Shown in pieces: positions 56,036 through 64,000 of a stretch of DNA of 64,000 nt. The stretch spans positions 22,554-86,553 of IMG/VR virus record IMGVR_UViG_3300028581_000026; one strand, written 5' to 3'. Below the pieces are notes generated by a model. The model did not search any database, was not told where the DNA came from, and saw nothing but the letters and a program-made list of their open reading frames with translations. Origin of the DNA: a virus. The position numbers and the translations under genes were made by a program. How positions within the stretch are numbered: position 1 is the stretch's first letter; each line of letters opens with the position of its first letter.

Positions 56036-59000
56036 TGGTACAGCAATATCTCCCGATATTGTCCAAGAATATGTTCCTATGATATTAGATCTGGCGGTGT
56101 CAGCGGCACTACCTATTTGATATTGTAACCCAAGAGCCCCCAAAAACACACCATTTTGTAATGAAGGTAAGGAATTCCATCCAACTAAAAGTGATTCATA
56201 ATTTGATTGACTTATTCCACAAGTGTTTAACATAAATGACATACTTGTAACATTTGAAACATCCCATCCACTTATATCTTGATTAAATAATGTCGCATTT
56301 GCGAACATACTTAACATATTTGTTACATTAGATACATCCCATCCACTTATATCTTGATTAAATAATGTCGCATTTGCGAACATATTACTCATGTTAGTTG
56401 CATTAGACACATTCCATCCACTCAGTGGTTGGTTAAATACTATTGCAGTTGAAAACATTCCAGACATATTTGTTATATTGGATACATTCCAATTATTCAA
56501 CGGTTGATTAAATGATGTTGCCGAAGTAAACATATTTGCTGAATTAACTAAGTTAGATACATCCCAATTATTTATATCTTGATTAAAATCAAATGCGGTT
56601 TGGAACATTCTAAGTGTAGTTGTAACATTTGATACGTCCCAAGAACCAATAGGGTGATTAAATGATGTCGCATTTCTAAATGTTTCAGTCATATCAGTAA
56701 TTGTTGAAACGTCCCAAAACTCAGCATTATTGATTGTTGTAATTGAAGTACAATTTCTAAATGTTTGAACTAATGTTGATGTTGTTGATAAGTCAATGAA
56801 ATCTGTAGTCCCACTCAATTCCAAATTAACACAACCATAGAAATGACCTGGTGAATCACCTAATTCTAAAATACCCCATTGTTTAATCTCCATTAATTTT
56901 CCTCTATCTCCACTATTATTAAATGTCCAACCACTTAATTGTCCACTAATTGATACCTCATATGTACCAACTGCGGTATATGTATGTTCAACATTTGGAT
57001 CATTCCAAGTATTAATTGTTTCAACTACACCATCGCCCCAATCCACATCAAAACTATATGAACCACCACTTACTAAAGGTAACTTAAACGTATCAATATT
57101 TGTTGACCCTAAACTAATTTTTGTTGTATCTACCGTAAATATAAATGGAGCTAAAACTGGTAGAGCACATACTTCACAACTTATATCATAATAAACTTTA
57201 ACCCCAACAATTACTTCAGAATCAATATATTCTTGTGGTGGATTACTTATTGTTCCAATCGTTATTTTATTTTCAATTGGTTCAATATCTACATATGTTA
57301 TTCCGGAATAACTCAATAACAAAATCTTAACCGTATCGTAATATAAATTATCCGCAGGAAAATCGTTTAATGTTGTTGCAGTATAAAAGGTTTGACCTGT
57401 ACTTGATGTTGTAACACCAGATAATGTCACTTCAACCTCAAATACCGCTGAATTTAGAATACAATTTGTGTCACCAGATGTCAAGTCCTTAAATCCTTCT
57501 ATTAACATCTGTTGTGGACCTTTTCTTAGATTTTGTGTCTGATTGGTTAATAATCCTTGTGAAATGGTATAAGTTTGATTTGATTGCAATAACGTATAAC
57601 CTATTAATGTTATACTTCTACTCAATGTACATCCATAAGCATCCGTAATTGTAACAGAATAAGTCCCTGCTGAAAGATTATTAATCGTTAGACCTGTTTG
57701 TCCATTTACATTTGGACTCCAATTAACGGCAAATGGTGGAGTTCCATCTGTAATGAAAATACTGATTTCACCATCATTTGAAAATAAAGGATTCAATGAT
57801 GATAAAACATAATTTAGATTACTTAGATTTGGTATTGTTATTGGTAAAATCTGTTGACATAAATTAACATCCGTAACTTTTGCAGTATAATTCCCTGGTA
57901 ATAAATTTTGGAATGTATAAGTTAATCCTGTTTGACCAAAAATGTCATAACCATTAATTTCATACCTATATGGTCCAGTTCCTCCACTAGTAATTGATAA
58001 TACAACTTCTCCATTCGGTAAATTACAAGTAGCGCCAGATGTTATTGCCGATAAATCAAATAACACATTATTACTAATAACCACAGTACCTGAATAAGGA
58101 CATATGTTTAATGAATCCGTAATTGTTATGGTATAAGTGTCAGAACTTAAAGATGTAAATATAAATCCACCATTTTGTAATGGTTGTATCCCAATTTGTG
58201 AATTATTAAGAGAATCTGTTAAAGTATATGTATATGGTGCTGTCCCACCGAATATAGATATTGATATTTGACCATCAAAATTATTGCAATTTGAGTTTGT
58301 AACATCAAATGTAACAACAGATATAGCACTAGGGGTTAATAATGTCGTGTACGCAGTTGATTGACATAATCCAGCATCTGTGACTGTGGTTGAGAAGTAA
58401 CCCGCAGGTAATCCGGTGAATGTATAAGATGGTGAGAATGTTATCACAATTTCACCATTTGAACCTTGTATATGATATGGGGCAGTTCCCCCTGAAATAT
58501 AAACAGTCGCCTCACCTGTGGCTGAAAAACAAGTTGGTTGAGTATCAATTAAAATTAAACTTGTTAATATGGGTACTGATTCTATTATAGCTCCTTGAGA
58601 CGTACTACATCCAAAGCTATCGGTAACTACAACAGAGTATGACCCATCAGATAATCCGGTAATAGATGGTGTTGTTTGTCCATTAGACCAAAGATATGTA
58701 TATGGTGGAGTTCCTGTTAGTCCCGTAACATACAATGAACCTAAATTTACAGCGCAAGCTGAATTATTAACCTGATACAATCCAAAATTTAATGTTGTTG
58801 AACTTTTAATTATACAACTCTGACTTTTACCTGAACAGCCTCCTCCATCATCAGCAATTACATAATATGTCCCTGCCGACAAAGTATTAAAAACGGCAGT
58901 ATTAACTGGTAGTGATATTACTTGGGATATCCCATCATTAACTTCATATAAATAAAATATTGAGTTATTGTATAAATTATTAGTTGTTGCGGTTATAGAC

Positions 59001-59320
59001 CCATTGTCAAAACCACAAGTTGTATTTGTGGAGTCAATAGATACACAAGTTCCTGACGATATATTAATATTAACCAAAAAATACGTATTCCCTGAAGAAC
59101 AGCTATCAACAATATTAAAGGTATACGTTCCAGCAGTTAGTCCGGTTTGCGAATATCCGGTAATACCAAGACCTAATACAGTTGTTCCTGTTGTTGGGCT
59201 AATCCGTTGGATTATGTAATCTGGCGCTGTCCCATCAATACTAATATCAAAAGCACCTAAACTACTATTTGAACAATCCCCTGTTATACCATTAATTCCA
59301 ACTCCTAAATCACAAGCCAT
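56033..59320 (-). CDS. SprB/PKD/BspA-repeat adhesin-like virion protein (1095 aa)
   Basis: Residues about 1-600 hold six or seven SprB-type repeats, e.g. TGTPPYTYLWSNGQTTPSIT followed by LSDGSYSVVVTDSFGC. Around 690-790 is a PKD-like part (YSFDVDWGDGVVETINTWND, AVGTYEVSISG). About 800-1080 are DUF285 (BspA-type) repeats of 25 residues (MFANATLFNQDISGWDVSNV). SprB repeats come from Flavobacteria gliding adhesins. It is last of the baseplate operon and presumably binds the host surface. Confidence 0.88.
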   Translation of the reverse strand: MACDLGVGINGITGDCSNSSLGAFDISIDGTAPDYIIQRISPTTGTTVLGLGITGYSQTGLTAGTYTFNIVDSCSSGNTYFLVNINISSGTCVSIDSTNTTCGFDNGSITATTNNLYNNSIFYLYEVNDGISQVISLPVNTAVFNTLSAGTYYVIADDGGGCSGKSQSCIIKSSTTLNFGLYQVNNSACAVNLGSLYVTGLTGTPPYTYLWSNGQTTPSITGLSDGSYSVVVTDSFGCSTSQGAIIESVPILTSLILIDTQPTCFSATGEATVYISGGTAPYHIQGSNGEIVITFSPSYTFTGLPAGYFSTTVTDAGLCQSTAYTTLLTPSAISVVTFDVTNSNCNNFDGQISISIFGGTAPYTYTLTDSLNNSQIGIQPLQNGGFIFTSLSSDTYTITITDSLNICPYSGTVVISNNVLFDLSAITSGATCNLPNGEVVLSITSGGTGPYRYEINGYDIFGQTGLTYTFQNLLPGNYTAKVTDVNLCQQILPITIPNLSNLNYVLSSLNPLFSNDGEISIFITDGTPPFAVNWSPNVNGQTGLTINNLSAGTYSVTITDAYGCTLSRSITLIGYTLLQSNQTYTISQGLLTNQTQNLRKGPQQMLIEGFKDLTSGDTNCILNSAVFEVEVTLSGVTTSSTGQTFYTATTLNDFPADNLYYDTVKILLLSYSGITYVDIEPIENKITIGTISNPPQEYIDSEVIVGVKVYYDISCEVCALPVLAPFIFTVDTTKISLGSTNIDTFKLPLVSGGSYSFDVDWGDGVVETINTWNDPNVEHTYTAVGTYEVSISGQLSGWTFNNSGDRGKLMEIKQWGILELGDSPGHFYGCVNLELSGTTDFIDLSTTSTLVQTFRNCTSITTINNAEFWDVSTITDMTETFRNATSFNHPIGSWDVSNVTTTLRMFQTAFDFNQDINNWDVSNLVNSANMFTSATSFNQPLNNWNVSNITNMSGMFSTAIVFNQPLSGWNVSNATNMSNMFANATLFNQDISGWDVSNVTNMLSMFANATLFNQDISGWDVSNVTSMSFMLNTCGISQSNYESLLVGWNSLPSLQNGVFLGALGLQYQIGSAADTARSNIIGTYSWTISGDIAVP
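56260..56409 (-). repeat. 75-bp near-identical tandem units in the BspA-like region
   Basis: Copies starting at 56260 and 56335 share about 50 identical nucleotides including ATATCTTGATTAAATAATGT and CGCATTTGCGAACATA. 75 bp equals one 25-residue DUF285 unit. Confidence 0.8.
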
Positions 59321-62300
59321 TAATTACAATAAATTTTAAAGTTTATACCAATATCTATACTAAATGTAAATCCACTATCGTCAGTTGAACACACTTGATT
59401 GTAAACAACAACCGTATTACTATCAGTTAAGTAATAATCATATCCCAAGGATTTTAAAGAGTTTAAAGCTGAAATCAATGCGTTATAATATTGTGTTTCA
59501 GTTGGTGCATTAAATGGAGCTATTGAATATGTGTTTCCGGTGAAAAATTCATTCTGAACAATGGTGTTACCACTTACTTTTAGTTCAATATACCAATTAC
59601 TTTGTAGTGTGTTTAATAAACAATCGTTTAGTTCATATCCATTTACACTTAAATAATTATTCAAAATACTTCCTAATACTCCAGTTAATGTTAATATTTG
59701 AGGATTTGACTGCCAAGAATAAATTTGACACTCAACAGATTCAGCACTACAATCATACTGAAATACATCTGTAATAAGTGTTGATGGTCTATTGAGTGGT
59801 ACTCCACCTTTAAATCCGCCATTATTATTTTTAACACTTCCACCATCATTAAATTTAATTGATGGAACTTCAACACCACTAGGTGGTGTTGATATTGATG
59901 GACTTGTTTTAGGATCTTTAATTGGAGGGAATTCTTGAGCCCCACCCTTATCATTAGGCACAATTTCGCAACCCTCTTGTCTTCTCCAAACAAATTTTTG
60001 TCTATGGAATATTGAATTTTCCATTCTAATTCCTGTGTTCCAAATTGTTGTTGCGGGAACCATTTGTTCAATCAATCTAATCCAATAATCACCCATCCCA
60101 TTAACGTATTCAATCATATTTTCATATTTGAAATTGTTATTTGGTAGATTGGCAATTTCCTCAGATTGGATATATCTCCAATAGATTGAATCCAAGGTTG
60201 GATACCCCCCAGTTTTTCCATTTGATGAGAATTGTCTATTTCTAACATTGATTGTATTTTGCCAAAATGTTTGAGCAAATTCAAAGAATGTTTTTCTCTT
60301 TGGTTGGGGATTGATAATAGTCCAATCCACCCCACCTTTATTAGGATAATATTTAATTGGGTTTGGGTCACATGCTGTTGGTTGAATATAATTTAAACCT
60401 TGATTTGGGATTGGGTAATTGTCTTGTCTTGACATTGACCATACATCATATAATAACCCTTGAGCTGGGTTCATAAAGATATCAACGTTTTTAACATTTA
60501 ATACCAATCTTTCATCATCAACAAAATACCTTGCATTTAAATTACCATCTAAATTACTCCGTAATCCAGTTTCGGTATCAAACCAACTCTTATTATTATC
60601 AATTTGAGAAGTTAATCTAAAACCAAGATTCATAAATGGAAATCTCCTATATCTATTTAAATATATTTGACCATATGATGGTGGTAGTAGATTTGTCTGT
60701 AATACTGTACTTTGACCTGTAAATATACTAAATGTTAAATTAATAACTTCTGGGCCTCTGTGTTGTGGAGTTTGTTCAAACCATCCTCCTCCAATTTGGA
60801 AGAAATAACTCTCCGTATCTTCAGGTGTCCTTGGGTAACCTTGAGAATCTATCGGATAATCCTCCAAATTTAAATTAACACTAGTAATTGAATTTGTTGA
60901 GGTGAATCCCGTGTATTCAATACCTTGAATTGAAAATATATTTCCTTCTTCTAATATTGGGGTTTCTTGAATATATGTCCCACCAGAAATTAAACCCCAA
61001 TAAGTGTCAAATTCAGATAAATTAATTCTTTGGTCGGCTAAATAAATATATTCATTGAACTCAACCAATGCTTCAGGGGCTCCAACTAACCTTAATAAAC
61101 CTTCAATTGATTTTCTAGTACCTTTTGATTTAAAAAGATAGGCTGAATTTAATATTATATTCCTAAAGTATTGATAATTTAATTCATCCGGAGTTGAGCG
61201 TATTGCTACACCACTGAAATTTGAGGTGTCCGTATTTGTATCACCGAATATTGAGGTTAAAAAATTGTCGTTTGATATTGGTGTTATATTTGTATTCCAT
61301 CCTAATGTTTGTGCTAAATTTTTTAATAACTGGGATGGAATATCATTTCTAACTGTATAATTAACCGAATTTACAAATGATAGAGATGTAATGAATTTTT
61401 GAACATCATCAAAACTTCTACCGAAAATTTGTAATATTTTTTCAATTTTTCTATCATCAGTGTCAAATTCTGTAAATGCTCCAGTTGCTAAAAACCTTGA
61501 TACTAAATTTGTTTGTTGATTATCATAATAAACCGCAATTTCATTTAAAGAAGTTAAATATCTATCAAAATTAGATGTTAAAATATCAATATTCCATCTA
61601 CCATACAACGGAAAAGTTATTTGACGATTTTGGATATAAACTGTTCCATCTTCAGCTTCAATTGGTACTTTGAATGTTGAGGTATATAATGGTGTTATAT
61701 CCCTATTTAATAAGAAATTTTCAACATCATCTAAATCTTCATTGAAGACTTTTGCAACAACAAAGTCATTTGGTCGTATAACTATATCATTATATATTGT
61801 TGTTTGACCTAAAAATGGATTTCCACTTACATATATTGTTAAATAACCACTAGTTAATCCGCTTGTTGATACTATTCTAGTTACATTATATCCATTACCT
61901 AAATAATACAGTGAATAATTGACATACTGAGTTGTCATATCTCTCAATGGAGATACTTTTATTTCTCTTAATTCCAAATTCCTAGTTGAATTAACCGTAT
62001 AATCAATTTCAAAAGGATTACGAATTCTTGATAAATTCAATCGGAATGAGGTTTCATTCGCTACAACGTTATAAACAATATTTTCTGCGGTAACACCGGA
62101 TGTATAATCAATACTAATTGATGTTGATTCAATTGCCGCAGGGAAATAATTAATAATTTTTGTGATGGCAGATGATATCCTTTTGACCATTGAACCATAT
62201 AAAACAAAGTTTGTTACTTGAGATAAATCAAAATTTGGATATATCTTAAAATTATTCTCAATAATTGCCTTGGCTTGATTAATATCGGTAATTCCCATTG

Positions 62301-62490
62301 AGTCCAAGCTCATTGGATTTGAGAATACCCCAGTACTAAAATTACGATTAACTTTTTCAGTAACCGCAGTTGTGAAATTAAAATTACCTTGAGTTAAACC
62401 ACCCCCAGTAACAAGTTGGAATCCTACCAAATTGTCAGAAAAAGTACCTTCACCTGTTGGTGGTTGTGGGGGACAAGTAAATTTAGCCAT
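59320..62490 (-). CDS. baseplate/tail-wedge-like structural protein (1056 aa)
   Basis: Very large beta-rich protein with helical insertions. Residues about 345-480 include a P2 gpI-like segment (RKIEKILQIFGRSFDDVQKF; LKNLAQTLGWN; FKSKGTRKSIEGLLRLVGAP) found in tail and baseplate proteins. The N-terminus starts with MAKFTCPPQPPTGEGTFSD. The start overlaps the stop of the upstream 302-aa gene by 1 nt. Probably a wedge component; assignment is from composition, motif and context. Confidence 0.75.
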   Translation of the reverse strand: MAKFTCPPQPPTGEGTFSDNLVGFQLVTGGGLTQGNFNFTTAVTEKVNRNFSTGVFSNPMSLDSMGITDINQAKAIIENNFKIYPNFDLSQVTNFVLYGSMVKRISSAITKIINYFPAAIESTSISIDYTSGVTAENIVYNVVANETSFRLNLSRIRNPFEIDYTVNSTRNLELREIKVSPLRDMTTQYVNYSLYYLGNGYNVTRIVSTSGLTSGYLTIYVSGNPFLGQTTIYNDIVIRPNDFVVAKVFNEDLDDVENFLLNRDITPLYTSTFKVPIEAEDGTVYIQNRQITFPLYGRWNIDILTSNFDRYLTSLNEIAVYYDNQQTNLVSRFLATGAFTEFDTDDRKIEKILQIFGRSFDDVQKFITSLSFVNSVNYTVRNDIPSQLLKNLAQTLGWNTNITPISNDNFLTSIFGDTNTDTSNFSGVAIRSTPDELNYQYFRNIILNSAYLFKSKGTRKSIEGLLRLVGAPEALVEFNEYIYLADQRINLSEFDTYWGLISGGTYIQETPILEEGNIFSIQGIEYTGFTSTNSITSVNLNLEDYPIDSQGYPRTPEDTESYFFQIGGGWFEQTPQHRGPEVINLTFSIFTGQSTVLQTNLLPPSYGQIYLNRYRRFPFMNLGFRLTSQIDNNKSWFDTETGLRSNLDGNLNARYFVDDERLVLNVKNVDIFMNPAQGLLYDVWSMSRQDNYPIPNQGLNYIQPTACDPNPIKYYPNKGGVDWTIINPQPKRKTFFEFAQTFWQNTINVRNRQFSSNGKTGGYPTLDSIYWRYIQSEEIANLPNNNFKYENMIEYVNGMGDYWIRLIEQMVPATTIWNTGIRMENSIFHRQKFVWRRQEGCEIVPNDKGGAQEFPPIKDPKTSPSISTPPSGVEVPSIKFNDGGSVKNNNGGFKGGVPLNRPSTLITDVFQYDCSAESVECQIYSWQSNPQILTLTGVLGSILNNYLSVNGYELNDCLLNTLQSNWYIELKVSGNTIVQNEFFTGNTYSIAPFNAPTETQYYNALISALNSLKSLGYDYYLTDSNTVVVYNQVCSTDDSGFTFSIDIGINFKIYCN

Positions 62491-63398
62491 TATTGAGTTA
62501 TATTTGTGAAGTTTTTACTGAAATCAACATTATCTCCTCTGTCTTGTCTAACCTCAAATAGAAGGTCATTAAATTGGTCTCGTATTTCGTATAAATTGTA
62601 TTGTTTATATATGTTATTATTACTATCGTATAATGTGTAAATACCATCATCAATTGATTTGGTCTGATTGCCAAATAATCCAATAGCCAATGTTGAAAAG
62701 TCGTGTTCAGCAATTTCAATATCCATAACAATCGGATTAAAGAATGTATTTGTTATAATAATATTCTGATTTGGTTGTCCAATATATGGTACAGCATTAG
62801 GTTTGTTAGATGGTGCGGTTGATGGTGATAATGTACAAAATATTAGATTTGAATTTGAATCTGTATATCGGTATCTAATTGACCTCTGAGAGGTGTTTGT
62901 TAAGTTTTGGACAACTGGTTCGCAAAAGAAAGATGATGTAATGATACGGAAGAAATTGGGTATTTTAGACCCATCTGTATTCAAGTATTCAACTCTGAAT
63001 CCAACCAACCCTTGATTGGTGAATTTATTTCTAAATTCATTTGGAACTGAGTTTAAATCAATAACCAAACCCTTAACATTAGGTAATGCTGATAATATGC
63101 CGCAATCCAAAATTGTAGTTCTAATTTGAGCAGGTCTAATCATTAATGTATAGATTCCAACTCTGTTAAATTGTTCCGCAGGTAATGTTAAATTATATAA
63201 ACCACCCAATATCTCAACATTGGCGTTTCCACCAGTGCTTGAGTTATTGAAATATGGTCTTAAGATTGATTTCGCATTTAATTTTGTTAATAAGAAGTTC
63301 TGTGTTTCATCTCTTGATGGTGTATAATTCAATATAATTTCAACATCTTCTGGGGAAACATCCGCTTGTCTTATGGTTCCATAATTGCCTATTGCCAT
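62490..63398 (-). CDS. tail/baseplate structural protein (302 aa)
   Basis: Beta-rich, with YGTIRQADVSPEDVEIILNY, LIDL-type strands and a helix-poor C-terminus (YEIRDQFNDLLFEVRQDRGD). Not assigned to a named family, but located directly upstream of the wedge-like gene with 1-nt overlap, and preceded by TATTTATA. Likely a baseplate or tail-tube-associated protein. Confidence 0.7.
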   Translation of the reverse strand: MAIGNYGTIRQADVSPEDVEIILNYTPSRDETQNFLLTKLNAKSILRPYFNNSSTGGNANVEILGGLYNLTLPAEQFNRVGIYTLMIRPAQIRTTILDCGILSALPNVKGLVIDLNSVPNEFRNKFTNQGLVGFRVEYLNTDGSKIPNFFRIITSSFFCEPVVQNLTNTSQRSIRYRYTDSNSNLIFCTLSPSTAPSNKPNAVPYIGQPNQNIIITNTFFNPIVMDIEIAEHDFSTLAIGLFGNQTKSIDDGIYTLYDSNNNIYKQYNLYEIRDQFNDLLFEVRQDRGDNVDFSKNFTNITQ

Positions 63399-63414
63399 TT
63401 TTTTATTTGTTTTT

Positions 63415-63422
63415 TATAAATA
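63415..63422 (-). promoter_or_regulatory. late-promoter-like TATTTATA
   Basis: Exact TATTTATA (sense) followed by AAAAAACAAATAAAAAAA, 16 nt before the ATG at 63398. Probably drives the 302-aa, wedge-like and SprB/BspA genes as one operon. Confidence 0.5.
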
Positions 63423-63428
63423 TCAATT

Positions 63429-64000
63429 TTATGTTTTTATAACATTAAAAAATCCATAACCATACTTGGTTAAATCCCCAACATTATCTACCTCACCCAA
63501 TCTCATAAGTCTCTCTAAAGCCGAATTCTTTCCTCTCTCAACAAATACAGCAGATTGTACTTCAGGTTCATCAACAACATTTAAGAGATATTCTTCCTTG
63601 GTTATTGCTGAACATACAACATCAATTGGACTTACACCTGAAACAACGAATATGGTTAAATCTTCAGGATAATCAAAATAATCTAAATTATTGATTGTAT
63701 ATGCTGTATATGGAAATTGTGGATTTGGTTGGTATACAATACCCTTTACTCCTGTTGATCCAGTTACTGGGGTGCTATGTTTAAATTTAATAGGTCCATA
63801 TTGTACTAAGTCATTGATTGATGAATTGGTATAGCCTGATATAACCAAAGGTCCATCTAAGAAGGGATTATCCCCACTCTGATATATTTCACAAGTTGTA
63901 TCTCCGCTAAACAAGTAATCATAATCTAATGAAGTACCTGACCAACTACCACCCAACGGAGTGAAATACGCCGTACCGCTAACATTATCCACAGTTACTG
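63429..64000 (-). CDS. tail structural protein, 5' end beyond window
   Basis: The frame is open through the window edge. A GTG at 63992 is a possible start but the codons before it (Val-Thr) are also open, so the gene likely continues. The C-terminal part (VFVERGKNSALERLMRLGEV, LTKYGYGFFNVIKT) is a pattern I associate with structural proteins near the tail genes of large phages. Beta-rich. Confidence 0.65.
   Translation of the reverse strand, partial: VTVDNVSGTAYFTPLGGSWSGTSLDYDYLFSGDTTCEIYQSGDNPFLDGPLVISGYTNSSINDLVQYGPIKFKHSTPVTGSTGVKGIVYQPNPQFPYTAYTINNLDYFDYPEDLTIFVVSGVSPIDVVCSAITKEEYLLNVVDEPEVQSAVFVERGKNSALERLMRLGEVDNVGDLTKYGYGFFNVIKT

Overview
The window looks like part of a large, AT-rich, T4-like (myovirus-type) tailed phage of a Bacteroidetes host, probably a Flavobacteria-like bacterium. 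It has a DnaG-type primase, a gp46/gp47-like (SbcC/SbcD) recombination pair, a RuvC-like resolvase, a PD-(D/E)XK nuclease, a phage sigma-70 factor, a tail/baseplate operon and very tight gene packing with ATGA-type overlaps. The host guess rests on SprB-type repeats, BspA-like DUF285 repeats, a histone-H1-like (Hc1) protein, a TAnnTTTG-type promoter element and the near absence of Shine-Dalgarno sequences. I see no ribosomal RNA, tRNA or CRISPR array.

Layout. 1-6.8 kb (minus): a 3'-truncated gene with a toxin-like hydrophobic linker, three C5-cytosine methyltransferases, a DUF3310 protein and putative virion-internal proteins. 6.8-8.5 kb (plus): a free-standing GIY-YIG nuclease, a small CGC protein and an unknown protein. 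8.5-16.2 kb (minus): a virion-like protein, glutaredoxin, thioredoxin, a PcfJ-like protein, a DUF932 protein and small genes behind repeated 50-nt promoter blocks, a large leucine-rich protein and DnaJ. 16.8-24.4 kb (minus): small genes, the H1-like protein, three probable head-associated proteins, an amidase, membrane proteins and the sigma factor. 24.4-28.3 kb: a gp46-like ATPase broken by an atypical split intein, with a Vsr-like (EDxHD) homing endonuclease gene between the halves. 28.4-36 kb: small genes, an ABC-exporter membrane domain without ATPase, a Dcm-like protein, a Dam-like methyltransferase and gp47. 36.1-41.15 kb: a module (T5orf172-helicase fusion, membrane protein, N6-adenine methyltransferase, DUF3892 protein, truncated methyltransferase) bracketed by imperfect inverted repeats. 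41.3-45.4 kb: an N-formylglutamate-amidohydrolase-like protein, a frameshifted acetyltransferase-like gene, small genes, the nuclease and the primase. 45.4-56 kb (plus): tail-fibre-like proteins with Thr/Pro and poly-Thr linkers, a glycosyltransferase and the RuvC-like protein. 56-64 kb (minus): a SprB/BspA-repeat adhesin-like protein and baseplate-like proteins.

Two window-wide patterns stand out. First, at least six otherwise unrelated proteins start with a short basic amphipathic segment ending in (L/I)-x-E, often resembling RRLTESDLTKLIKRTINE. This looks like a capsid-targeting signal ending in a T4-type prohead-protease site, so the proteins would be head cargo. Second, the 8-mer TATTTATA (sense orientation) sits about 12-35 nt before the starts of most of those genes and of most tail genes, and behaves like a late promoter. 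Together they suggest a dispersed late regulon of capsid-packaged proteins. All functional statements are read from sequence alone, without database searches.
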